NCBI GenBank assembly: GCA_017542145.1
Contig: JAFXXQ010000045.1
Location: 1-64,000, forward strand
From: Bacteroidaceae bacterium
GTDB lineage: Bacteria; Bacteroidota; Bacteroidia; Bacteroidales; Bacteroidaceae
Direction: 5' to 3'
DNA length: 64,000 bases
The notes beneath the pieces are model-generated. The model did no database searches, was not told the DNA's origin, and saw only the letters and a program-made list of their open reading frames with translations. This document shows positions 30,481-38,630 of this stretch, piece by piece. Position 1 is the stretch's first letter, and each line of letters starts with the position of its first letter. The translations under genes were made by a program, and so were the position numbers.

Positions 30481-32970
30481 TTGATATATCCTCAAAACTT
30501 CGAACATAAAGTCGGCTTTGACCTCATAAGGGAACAGGTGAGCGGACGTTGCCTCTCGACGATGGGTCGTGAGCGGGTGGAGGCTATGGCCTTCACTACC
30601 GATGCCGCTACGCTGGAACGGCAGCTCGACGAAACGGCTGAAATGGCGCGCATCCTACGCGAGGAGCCCGACGCCTTGCCTGCCGACGGCTTTTTCGACG
30701 TCCGCGAAGCGCTCCATCGTGCCTCCGTGCCCGGATTGCATCTGAGCGAGGAAGAGCTTTTCAATCTGCGCCGCTCGCTTGATGCCCTGAACACCATCGT
30801 CTGGTTCTTCCGCGAGAAAGGCGAAGAGGCGTCACCCTATCCCCATCTTGCGGCTCTGGCTGAGGACACGCTCTTCTTCCCAGGGCTGGTACGACGTATC
30901 GACACCATCATCGACCCTTACGGGCGCATCAAGGACTCCGCCTCACCTGAACTGCACGACATCCGGCGCGAGCTGGTCTCTGCCGCAGGCAGCATCAGCC
31001 GTAAACTGATGACCATCCTCCACACCGCTCAAAGCGAAGGATTCGTCGATAAAGACGTCAATCCAACCATGCGCGACGGACGCCTCGTCATCCCTGTAGC
31101 GCCCGCCTTGAAACGCAAAATCAAGGGCATCGTCCATGACGAATCTGCCACAGGCAAGACCGTCTTCATAGAGCCTGCCGAGGTGGTAGAGGCCAACAAC
31201 CGCGTGCGCGAGTTGGAGGGTGAGGAACAACGCGAAATCATCCGCATCCTCAACGAGTTCACTACCGAGATGCGTCCCCACATCCCCGACATCCTCGGCT
31301 CTATGGATTTTCTTGGCGTCGTCGACCTCATCCGCGCTAAGGCGCTTACAGCCATTGCCATGGAGGCTATCCGCCCCAACGTCAATCCGCGCCCTATGCT
31401 CGACTGGGTTTATGCAGTCCATCCCCTTCTCCAGCAATCGCTTGCGCGTCACGATAAAAAGGTTGTTCCCCTATCCATCGAACTCACAGAACGCCAACGC
31501 ATCCTGCTCATCTCAGGCCCTAATGCAGGCGGTAAGTCTGTCTGCCTTAAGACGGTAGGACTCCTGCAATATATGATGCAATGTGGTCTTCTCGTCCCCA
31601 TGAAGGAGGCGGGTGGCATGGGCATCTTCCGCGATATCTTCATCGACATCGGCGACGAGCAGAGCATCGAGGACGACCTCAGCACCTACAGCAGCCATCT
31701 GCTGAACATGAAGAACGTGCTTCGCAACTGCGGGCCGCAGAGCCTGGTGCTTATCGACGAGTTCGGCAGCGGTACCGATCCCCTCATCGGCGGAGCAATT
31801 GCCGAAGCCGTGCTGGCACGCATCAACGACCGGAAGGCCTTTGGCGTCATCACCACCCACTACCACAACCTCAAGCAGTTTGCTGAGGACCACGAGGGAG
31901 TAGTCAACGGCGCCATGCTTTACGATCGGGCCCAAATGCAGCCACTCTTCCAACTTCAGATAGGACAGCCCGGCAGCTCGTTTGCCGTAGAGATTGCCCG
32001 CAAAATCGGTCTCCCCGAGGAAGTTATTTCAGATGCTTCGGATATCGTGGGTAACGACTACATACAGAGCGACAAGTACCTTCAAGACATCGTGCGCGAC
32101 AAACGCTATTGGGAACAGAAGCGCCAAAATATCCGCCAGAAAGAGAAACAACTGGACGAAATCATAGCCCATTACGAGAACGAACGTACCGAGCTAAGCG
32201 CCAGCCGCAAGGCTATCCTACGCGAGGCCAAAGAGCAGGCCAGCCAACTACTCGACAGCTCGAACGCGCAGATTGAGAATACTATCCGTAGCATCCGCGA
32301 GGCTCAGGCCGAAAAGGAGCAAACACGTCAGGCTCGCGAGGAACTGGCTTCTTTCCGCAGCGAATTGGACAAACAGCTCCAGGAACAGGAGGCAGAGGCT
32401 TTGAAAGCCAAACACCCGAAGGGGAGGAAAAAGAATGGCGTCCGCATCAAGCGTCCCGTCATAAATGATAATCCAGACGTTCCCACAAACCACACGTTTG
32501 CCGTAGGCGACTATGTGCGTCTGCAAGGGCAGGAAACCATCGGGCAGATACTGGAGCTGAAGGGCAAGAATGCCGTCGTGGCGTTGGGTAACCTGCGAAC
32601 GAATGTGAAGACCGACCGACTGGAACCCGCTACGAGTGACGAGGCTCGGGAACAGAAGACCGAATCGCGCACCTACACCTACATCAGCCGCGAGACACAA
32701 GAAGCCATCGTGGAAAAGAAGCTCAACTTCCATCAGGACATTGATGTCCGCGGCATGCGTGGTGTCGAAGCGGTACAGGCTGTCACCTTCTTTATCGACG
32801 ATGCCATCCTGCTGGGCGTACATCGCGTCCGAATCCTTCATGGCACAGGCGGCGGCATCCTCCGCAACCTTATCCGCGAATACCTCCGTAGTAACCCAGC
32901 CGTCCTTTCTGCCCGCGACGAACACGTGCAGTTCGGCGGCGCCGGCATTACAGTCGTGGATTTGGCATAA
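30481..32970 (+). CDS. mutS2: Endonuclease MutS2
   Basis: An 829-residue MutS2 protein, which acts on branched DNA and stalled ribosomes rather than in mismatch repair. Visible: helical core, Walker A in SGPNAGGKSVCLKTVGL (about 344-360), the DEFGSGTDP Walker B/signature segment (about 427-435), a coiled-coil clamp (about 520-670), and a C-terminal Smr nuclease domain with DVRGMRGVEAV (about 756-766) and ILHGTGGGILR (about 785-795). The start is placed at TTG 30481, giving MIYPQNFEHKVGFD, the conserved MutS2 beginning. Longer upstream starts would precede or overlap the promoter at 30416. Confidence 0.94.
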   Translation: MIYPQNFEHKVGFDLIREQVSGRCLSTMGRERVEAMAFTTDAATLERQLDETAEMARILREEPDALPADGFFDVREALHRASVPGLHLSEEELFNLRRSLDALNTIVWFFREKGEEASPYPHLAALAEDTLFFPGLVRRIDTIIDPYGRIKDSASPELHDIRRELVSAAGSISRKLMTILHTAQSEGFVDKDVNPTMRDGRLVIPVAPALKRKIKGIVHDESATGKTVFIEPAEVVEANNRVRELEGEEQREIIRILNEFTTEMRPHIPDILGSMDFLGVVDLIRAKALTAIAMEAIRPNVNPRPMLDWVYAVHPLLQQSLARHDKKVVPLSIELTERQRILLISGPNAGGKSVCLKTVGLLQYMMQCGLLVPMKEAGGMGIFRDIFIDIGDEQSIEDDLSTYSSHLLNMKNVLRNCGPQSLVLIDEFGSGTDPLIGGAIAEAVLARINDRKAFGVITTHYHNLKQFAEDHEGVVNGAMLYDRAQMQPLFQLQIGQPGSSFAVEIARKIGLPEEVISDASDIVGNDYIQSDKYLQDIVRDKRYWEQKRQNIRQKEKQLDEIIAHYENERTELSASRKAILREAKEQASQLLDSSNAQIENTIRSIREAQAEKEQTRQAREELASFRSELDKQLQEQEAEALKAKHPKGRKKNGVRIKRPVINDNPDVPTNHTFAVGDYVRLQGQETIGQILELKGKNAVVALGNLRTNVKTDRLEPATSDEAREQKTESRTYTYISRETQEAIVEKKLNFHQDIDVRGMRGVEAVQAVTFFIDDAILLGVHRVRILHGTGGGILRNLIREYLRSNPAVLSARDEHVQFGGAGITVVDLA

Positions 32971-32974
32971 TATA

Positions 32975-33008
32975 CAGGCGGGCCACCCCCAAAGGAGCAA
33001 CCCGCCTG
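32975..33008. terminator. Hairpin between convergent mutS2 and FadL-like genes
   Basis: CAGGCGGG and CCCGCCTG form a perfect 8-bp stem with an 18-base loop, directly after the mutS2 stop. There is no T-run on either side, so it may act as a transcript 3'-end barrier rather than a classical terminator. Confidence 0.5.
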
Positions 33009-33029
33009 CGGACAATACATGAAAGTTAT

Positions 33030-34604
33030 TTAGAAGCGGAATCCTAACGTGGCAATTCCCTTAAACGTGTTTCGCGTCATAGGAATCGCTTTCAGATTGA
33101 CGTTCTCAAAGGGATAGAAGTCAGCATTACGAGTGCTGTAGGCCAAAGCCAAATCGGCATAGAGTACCTCGCCGCGGAAGCCAATACCGCCCGAAAACGT
33201 ATTTGTATTCAGAATATTCTTATAGTCGGTATTCGTCTGCACGGAGTTGATGGGAATCATCTTCCAGGCATCGCTCTTGTAGCCGCCGGTAGCGTAGTTG
33301 TAGCCTAGACGAGCATAGAGGCTGTCGAAGAACTTTTTCTCCAAACCCACACGGAAGGTGTGCTGCCCGCAGAGGTTGCCCTTCGTGTGCTCGTTGATAA
33401 CCTTGTTCTCCCTGCCGTCACCTTCATAGAGGCGGACAGTACTGTAATCCGTGTACTCCCATTCTGCGCCGAGGGCAAGACCGCTCTCCAACGTGTAGCC
33501 GAGGCTGACGTTCACATTACCCGGAGCAATGTTGGTGTACTTCGTGTAGCAATCACCACCAAAAGCATCCTCCGACATAGTGTCCATCTGATACTGAACG
33601 TCTGCTACGTTAACATTCTCATCCACGCCGGCATCATACAAGGTAGTGCTGACCTTGGCCGAGTTATAGTCCGTCAAATGGCTATAGAAAGTAGGCGTCG
33701 AAGCTGCCACACCAATGCGGAACGAGGACTCCTCAATTGGACGGATAATGGCACCCAACCGCAGGTTGTAGCCTGTACCCCTCGTCTTGTACCAGTTCTC
33801 CAGCGTGTAGTTGCCGTCCTCGAAGTCCTCGCGATAGACTGAGTTATAGGCGTAGTACACATCCGTGATGCCGAGCGTGGCACCCAAATAGACTTGGTCA
33901 ACAAAGTTGAACGAGAGGTTGAAGTCGTATTCGCTGATACTGCCTTTCTCTTCCCCAGAGTACTCGCCATAAGAAGAGGGATAGAACTGTCCTTCGTTGA
34001 ATGCCGTAGCATCGACAAGGCGTCCATCAGCACCCAACAGGCTTAGCCAGCCGTAGTTAGGGTCATCGTAATAGTTATGATGCGTAAAACCCCATTGCTC
34101 GTTGCTCTGATCGAAGAAGGCATCGCCAATCGTCGGATCGTTCTGATAAACCTGCCAAGCCATCTGGGCTGTCTGCGAAAGGCCATTCAAGTTACCTGAC
34201 CAATTCATTTTTCCATTGAAGTCTTTTACCTTCTGGTAGTTGAAGCCAAAGTTGACGAAGCGGAGGACCCCCTCGTTGCTATGCTTGCTGGCAATAACCA
34301 GACCGATGTTGTCAAACGTGCCGCGAGGTTGGAAATTGGTAAAGTTGTTCGTCTTCTGCGTAATGCCGACACCACCGAACGTTGCCATCAGATCGCAGCT
34401 ACGATAGAGGGCGATGCCAGCGGGGTTGGTGCGGATGGTGCTGACGTCTGCGCCGAGAGCGCTCATGGCGCCGCCCATGCCGACGTAGCGAGCCGTACCG
34501 TCGAGATCACTACCGAGGAGGTTTGCTGCCTCGTATGTGGTCTGTGCCTGCAAGGAGAGTGCGCACAGGAATGCTGTTGCCAGGGAAAATGCTATCTTTT
34601 TCAT
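33030..34604 (-). CDS. FadL/TodX-like outer-membrane protein
   Basis: A 524-residue outer-membrane beta-barrel with a signal peptide (LCALSLQAQT, about residue 21). It contains the segment ARYVGMGGAMSALGADVSTIRTNPAGIALY (about 38-67), typical of OmpP1/FadL/TodX-family barrels in Bacteroidetes (PorV also belongs to this group). The C terminus ends in an aromatic strand (GIATLGFRF). Family members transport hydrophobic compounds or, like PorV, serve in protein export; which applies is not visible. It lies 61 bp downstream of the Tyr/Ser-rich protein gene on the same strand. Confidence 0.75.
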   Translation of the reverse strand: MKKIAFSLATAFLCALSLQAQTTYEAANLLGSDLDGTARYVGMGGAMSALGADVSTIRTNPAGIALYRSCDLMATFGGVGITQKTNNFTNFQPRGTFDNIGLVIASKHSNEGVLRFVNFGFNYQKVKDFNGKMNWSGNLNGLSQTAQMAWQVYQNDPTIGDAFFDQSNEQWGFTHHNYYDDPNYGWLSLLGADGRLVDATAFNEGQFYPSSYGEYSGEEKGSISEYDFNLSFNFVDQVYLGATLGITDVYYAYNSVYREDFEDGNYTLENWYKTRGTGYNLRLGAIIRPIEESSFRIGVAASTPTFYSHLTDYNSAKVSTTLYDAGVDENVNVADVQYQMDTMSEDAFGGDCYTKYTNIAPGNVNVSLGYTLESGLALGAEWEYTDYSTVRLYEGDGRENKVINEHTKGNLCGQHTFRVGLEKKFFDSLYARLGYNYATGGYKSDAWKMIPINSVQTNTDYKNILNTNTFSGGIGFRGEVLYADLALAYSTRNADFYPFENVNLKAIPMTRNTFKGIATLGFRF

Positions 34605-34665
34605 ATCTGTAGAGTTTAATAATTCAACGTTTTAATAACTTTTCTCTATTATTAATGGCATTTCT

Positions 34666-36258
34666 TTATCTGCCTCGGCTGCCGCCTCCGCTGGAAACGG
34701 AACCTCCGCCACGCGAGCCGCCACCACTTGAGAAGGAGCCGCCGCCGCTGCTGCGCGAGCTGCTGCCGCTACTATAGGAGGAGCTGCTGCGTGAACTGCT
34801 GCTACCGCTGTAAGAGGAGCTGCTGCTACGTGTGCTGCTGCCGCTGTAGGAACTGCTGCCGCTGTAGGAAGACGAGCTGCGCGAACTGCTGCTATAAGAG
34901 GAGCTACTTGAACTGCCAGAACTATAGCTGCGCGGAGTGGAGCTGACCGACGAACGGCTGCTGCTGGGGCGGTTGTAGCCCGACGAAGCTGAAGAGCTGC
35001 TGCGCGACGTGCTCTGGCGGGTGTAGCCTGTACGGCCGTCGCTGGTGCGAGCAGTACTACTCGAGCGCGATACAGATGAGGAACCCGTGCGCGTGGAAGT
35101 GCCGACGGAGCCCGTGCGGCTACTCGTCCCTGCGGACTGTCCGCTGCGGGTGGTGATGACACGTCCGGCCCCCGTACGAGTGGCAGTTCCGCTGCGCGTG
35201 GTGGATCCTGTGACAGAACCGCTACGTGTAGCACTACCCGTGCGGGTTACCGTACGGTCGTCGCCAGTACGGGTGACACTACCCGTCCGAGTGGTAGCGC
35301 CGCTACGCGTTGCGCCTCCGGCGCCATTCAGCGCCATATTATTACTGCGGGTTACGCCGGAGCCTGTGCGGGTCGAAGCAAGACCAGCGTGACGGTTGTT
35401 GCGACGGGAGTTCTCGAAGGCAAAGCCACCTCCGTAGTGATGATGTCCCCAGCCATAGTAGCCATAGTAGCCGCCATAGCCCCAGCCCCAACTGTGGTAG
35501 TAACCATGGTACCAAGGATCATAGCCCCAGCCGTAGCCATAGCCATAGTACCAGGGATCGTACCAACCGCCATACCAACTGCTGTAATAGCTATGCCAGC
35601 CCCAGGGACGGTACCAGTGCCAGCTATAGGGGCTGAAGCGCCAATCCCAATAACTCCAGTTGTAGGAAGAGGGGAAGACGTAGGCATAAAGGCCGTCGTC
35701 GTAGATGTTCCAGTCCCAGATTGGCCATAGACTGCCGCCATAGACAATGTCCCAGTAAAGCGGGCTGCTGACGGGGATAGCGTAACGCGGGTTGCGGAAG
35801 CGGATGATGCGCATGGCATATTCGTAATCCTCGGCATCGCCGTTGAAGCCATACACCCAGCCGTCGTCTTCCTGATTGACGATGAGCGAATCCACGCGGT
35901 AGTAAAGCGTGTCGCCGTCAACCGTGCGGACGCGAAGTGCAAGATCCTCGACCTCGGCCTCCTGTACGTAGTTGCCCTCGTCATCGATGTAGCTGCGCAC
36001 ACCACGGCGGTTGTATGTATCTTCGTCCATCGTCAACGGACGATCAACCTCGACCGTAGCCGTCTCGCCATCGTCGCGGACGCCCACAGCCGTCACGGAC
36101 ACCTTCTTTGCCGTCGGCTCAGAAGTCACAGTACCTGCCGAAGTGGCAGTCGTAGCAGCCTTCTTCTTCGGGATGAAGTAGAGGTCATCGTTCGTCTGGG
36201 CGCAGACCGTGCCCAGCACGACCGTCATCATAAGACTAAGGAATAATACTCTTTTCAT
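34666..36258 (-). CDS. Exported Tyr/Trp/Gly- and Ser/Arg-rich protein
   Basis: A 530-residue exported protein (signal ending TVCAQT, about residue 20) that I cannot place in a functional family. Residues about 20-190 form a normal domain (MDEDTYNRRGVRSYIDDEG, YYRVDSLIVNQEDDGW). A stretch of about 80 residues (about 200-285) is then almost only Tyr, Trp, Gly, His and Ser (WYYGYGYGWGYDPWYHG). The last 240 residues are repetitive: TRTGS/TRSGS units (about 290-400), then Ser/Tyr/Arg runs ending SSGGGSRGGGS. Such composition suggests a disordered or fibrous extracellular or periplasmic protein. The start at 36258 is chosen over an in-frame upstream start because the signal peptide begins there. 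Confidence 0.8.
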   Translation of the reverse strand: MKRVLFLSLMMTVVLGTVCAQTNDDLYFIPKKKAATTATSAGTVTSEPTAKKVSVTAVGVRDDGETATVEVDRPLTMDEDTYNRRGVRSYIDDEGNYVQEAEVEDLALRVRTVDGDTLYYRVDSLIVNQEDDGWVYGFNGDAEDYEYAMRIIRFRNPRYAIPVSSPLYWDIVYGGSLWPIWDWNIYDDGLYAYVFPSSYNWSYWDWRFSPYSWHWYRPWGWHSYYSSWYGGWYDPWYYGYGYGWGYDPWYHGYYHSWGWGYGGYYGYYGWGHHHYGGGFAFENSRRNNRHAGLASTRTGSGVTRSNNMALNGAGGATRSGATTRTGSVTRTGDDRTVTRTGSATRSGSVTGSTTRSGTATRTGAGRVITTRSGQSAGTSSRTGSVGTSTRTGSSSVSRSSSTARTSDGRTGYTRQSTSRSSSSASSGYNRPSSSRSSVSSTPRSYSSGSSSSSSYSSSSRSSSSYSGSSSYSGSSTRSSSSSYSGSSSSRSSSSYSSGSSSRSSGGGSFSSGGGSRGGGSVSSGGGSRGR

Positions 36259-36336
36259 AGCTCTTTTTATTGAATTAAAGGTAAATAATTCTGTTTTCAA
36301 TCTCTTGTCTTTTCGGTTCATCTCTTTTTTCTCGCT

Positions 36337-36345
36337 GCAAAAATA
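36337..36345 (-). promoter_or_regulatory. Predicted -7 element of the Tyr/Ser-rich protein gene
   Basis: Minus strand TATTTTTGC, 79 bp upstream of the ATG at 36258. Confidence 0.5.
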
Positions 36346-36368
36346 CTACAGGTATTTCACCCCCATGC

Positions 36369-36402
36369 AGGAAAATCCCTATCCTTTCAGGGGAATTTTC
36401 CT
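36369..36402. promoter_or_regulatory. Inverted repeat upstream of the Tyr/Ser-rich protein promoter
   Basis: AGGAAAATCCCT and AGGGGAATTTTCCT pair over 12 positions with a two-base bulge around an eight-base loop. It lies 24-57 bp upstream of the predicted -7 box, where an activator or repressor could bind. The adjoining 36405-36500 is a polypyrimidine tract with no gene. Confidence 0.45.
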
Positions 36403-36515
36403 AAAACTGTGTTTTTCCTGTTTCTATTGTTCATTGCCCCTTTCCTTTATCCTTTTTTATTCCCCTCCCCCCTATTTTTTCGTCTCTTTTTTGCATCCGT
36501 TTCAGAAAAACGCCG

Positions 36516-36524
36516 TATCTTTGC
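36516..36524 (+). promoter_or_regulatory. Predicted -7 element of tRNA-Ala
   Basis: TATCTTTGC, an exact consensus box, 45 bp upstream of the tRNA. Confidence 0.7.
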
Positions 36525-36569
36525 ACCCACAAGCTTGGGAAAGCAAGCGAGCTTTCCACTCACTGAACC

Positions 36570-36642
36570 GGGGCATTAGCTCAACTGGCAGAGCGATAGG
36601 TTCGCAATCTATAGGTTGGGAGTTCGAGTCTCCTATGCTCCA
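36570..36642 (+). tRNA. tRNA-Ala(CGC)
   Basis: A 73-nt tRNA: acceptor GGGGCAT/ATGCTCC, D stem GCTC/GAGC, anticodon stem ATAGG/TCTAT with loop TTCGCAA (anticodon CGC), T stem GGGAG/CTCCT with TTCGAGT loop, discriminator A. The third acceptor pair is G.U, the universal identity element of alanine tRNA, which confirms the anticodon assignment. CCA is not encoded. Confidence 0.93.
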
Positions 36643-36662
36643 CAAGTCTGTAATTTACAACA

Positions 36663-36686
36663 AACCTTCGGGCATGCCCGAAGGTT
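36663..36686. terminator. Bidirectional terminator between tRNA-Ala and prmA
   Basis: A perfect 24-bp palindrome centred on GGGCATGCCC with AACCTT and AAGGTT ends. It has a T-rich flank on the plus side (TTTTCT) and lies 20 bp past the tRNA. Its plus-side end is 3 bp from the prmA stop codon, so it serves both convergent transcripts. Confidence 0.8.
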
Positions 36687-36688
36687 TT

Positions 36689-37582
36689 CTATTCGAGAAC
36701 GAACTCGGCGGCAGTCCAGTCGGTATCGGTACGATGGCTGAGGTAGCGGAGCCCAAAGGAGGCGGCTTTCTCGCGGAGAAGGGGGAGATCAGCGAGGTAG
36801 AAGCCGCTGATGAAGAGGCGGGCAGCACTCCCCTGCCCTTCCGAAGACGAACGACGCAAGCGGGCTACGTAACGGGGCATATCAGCCAGGAGGATGTTGC
36901 GGTTGATGTTGGCCAGGACGACGTCGTAGGGACCACGCTCAACCAACAGCGAGGCATCGCCACAAAGAACGTCTATAAGGTCAACAAGTCCACAAGCGGG
37001 CGAGTCAACATGCTGCAAGGCGATATTGTCGCGGGTGTTGTCGGCACACCATTGGTCGATGTCGATGGCATCGGCATGACGGGCGCCGCGCATGCAAGCG
37101 AGGATGGCCAGGATGCCCGTGCCACAGCCCATGTCGAGGACATCCTTTCCGACGAGGTCGGCATCGAGGATGTAACTCATCATGAGGCGGGTGGTCTGGT
37201 GATGACCTGTGCCAAAAGCCATTTGGGGATTGATGACGATGTCGTACTCGGCCTTCGGATAGTCGGTATGGAAGGTGCTGTGGACGACAGCACGCCCATC
37301 AACCACGATGGGCTGGAAGAAATACCGCTCCCACTCCTCGTTCCAATCCTTATCCTCCATCGGAGAGGCGGTGAAAGAAACAGTCGTTCCGGGCATTGGG
37401 AAAGACTCCAGCACTTGCCGGAGGGCTGGCTCGTCGTACTGCTCCGAAGGAATATAGCCCTGCACACCATCAGGTGTGGGGACAAAACTGTCGAAGCCGA
37501 CATCGGCCGTCAGCGCGGCTATGAGGTCACTTGCTGTCTCGCTGTAAGGAGCGATGACGAACGTCACTTCCGTGTACTTCAT
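36689..37582 (-). CDS. prmA: Ribosomal protein L11 methyltransferase PrmA
   Basis: A 297-residue SAM-dependent methyltransferase that trimethylates ribosomal protein L11. The N-terminal substrate-recognition domain is followed by the family motif NPQMAFGTGHHQTTRLM (about 142-158), SAM motif I VLDMGCGTGILAIL (about 168-181) and the catalytic-loop ANINRNIL (about 234-241). The start MKYTEVTF at 37582 is the conserved beginning; it lies 56 bp inside the end of the upstream lipoprotein gene. The loop DSPACGLVDL after strand 2 of the methyltransferase fold is encoded by octamer repeats (36982-37013) and looks like an extra insertion compared with my recollection of relatives. Confidence 0.93.
   Translation of the reverse strand: MKYTEVTFVIAPYSETASDLIAALTADVGFDSFVPTPDGVQGYIPSEQYDEPALRQVLESFPMPGTTVSFTASPMEDKDWNEEWERYFFQPIVVDGRAVVHSTFHTDYPKAEYDIVINPQMAFGTGHHQTTRLMMSYILDADLVGKDVLDMGCGTGILAILACMRGARHADAIDIDQWCADNTRDNIALQHVDSPACGLVDLIDVLCGDASLLVERGPYDVVLANINRNILLADMPRYVARLRRSSSEGQGSAARLFISGFYLADLPLLREKAASFGLRYLSHRTDTDWTAAEFVLE
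36982..37013. repeat. Octamer tandem repeat inside prmA
   Basis: CAACAAGT, CCACAAGC, GGGCGAGT and CAACATGC follow one another without a gap on the plus strand. They encode part of a surface loop of PrmA in all reading phases. Confidence 0.7.
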
Positions 37583-38582
37583 TTCTGCTTCGTTCTTGCG
37601 GGTTAGCACGGGTATAGGAGGCACCCTCAAGGTTGACTTCCCACTCCTTGATATCGAAATCGACATAGTACATCCGTCCAGGCTCCATGCGGACAGTACC
37701 CGAGGTGCGGGTCTGGTTGGAGTAGGTGGTCTCGTTGCCGCTGAACTGATACTCGCCATAGCCCATGAAGCCGTAGATGCCCGGCAACACGGCATGATAG
37801 CCGTAGATGTTCTTTACCTTCTTGGCATCCAACTTTTCAAGATAGATACGGTCGATTAGGTAGTAGTCAAACTCGTTCGTCGATTCGCTGAATGACCAGG
37901 GATAATCGTTGCGCGAGGGATCGAAGGTGACGACATTGTAGTCGTGTTTGTAGCTGAGGTCGAAGTAGTTGTAAATGCGGTTGGTGCGCTCGCCATTCAC
38001 CACGTTCTTGTCCCAGTAGAAGATATCCAGGAATGTCGTACAGACCATAGCGGTAACGGGCTCGACGTCGATGCTGACGCGCTTAGTGTTGCGACGTCCG
38101 TTGATGGAAACGCCCTCTTCGGTAAGTGTCAGCAGGCGTTCGCCCATGATGTCCATCTGATCCAATCCGACGACCGTGAACGAAGCCAGACGATCCTTGT
38201 TCTGGAAGTCCCAATAGACCTGAGCATAGGCACTTTTTCCTGCTCCTGTACGCGCCACCACGTCAGTAGCGGCAATGAGGGTATAGTCGCCAAGGGGGAC
38301 GTTCTCAAAATAATAGACTTTGGTATGGTAGTAGCCATCGACGTAGTCATACTGATCCGCGTAGAGGTTACCTTGTGCGTCATAGAGGAAGAGCTGGACG
38401 CGGACGGCATGGTCTTCGTCAAGCACGAAGTCGCCTTCGTTCTGCTCATCGAGACCGTTGACGGCATCCGTAAGGTCAATGACGACTTTCAGGCGGGATG
38501 AGCTATAATATCCGTACTCCTTCTGGCAGGAACTCAGCAATAGAGCCGCTAATAAAAAAGCAAAAGGGATGAGTTTTTTCAT
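37527..38582 (-). CDS. Bacteroidales lipoprotein, DUF5119-like
   Basis: A 351-residue lipoprotein (AALLLSSCQKEYG, Cys about residue 19). The body is beta-rich with segments such as SSSRLKVVIDLTDAVNG, YYFENVPLGDYTLIAATDV (about 93-111) and MEPGRMYYVDFDIKEWEV near the end. This is the layout of fimbrillin-like or DUF5119 lipoproteins of Bacteroidales, whose function is not established; the assignment is from memory. It sits between the GH25 gene and prmA, and its last 56 bp overlap prmA. The Arg-rich C-terminal end (RANPQERSRNEVHG) is probably a by-product of that overlap. Confidence 0.7.
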   Translation of the reverse strand: MKKLIPFAFLLAALLLSSCQKEYGYYSSSRLKVVIDLTDAVNGLDEQNEGDFVLDEDHAVRVQLFLYDAQGNLYADQYDYVDGYYHTKVYYFENVPLGDYTLIAATDVVARTGAGKSAYAQVYWDFQNKDRLASFTVVGLDQMDIMGERLLTLTEEGVSINGRRNTKRVSIDVEPVTAMVCTTFLDIFYWDKNVVNGERTNRIYNYFDLSYKHDYNVVTFDPSRNDYPWSFSESTNEFDYYLIDRIYLEKLDAKKVKNIYGYHAVLPGIYGFMGYGEYQFSGNETTYSNQTRTSGTVRMEPGRMYYVDFDIKEWEVNLEGASYTRANPQERSRNEVHGSDVRHRSLQRDSK

Positions 38583-38630
38583 TTCTATCAATTTGGGATT
38601 AATGGGGATAAATGGGAGTTTTGAGAAAGG

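Noticed and set aside
34632..35234. 200-residue Ala/Arg/Pro-rich frame inside the Ser/Arg-rich gene
   Set aside because: Alternate frame of a low-complexity region; the frame with signal peptide is the real one.
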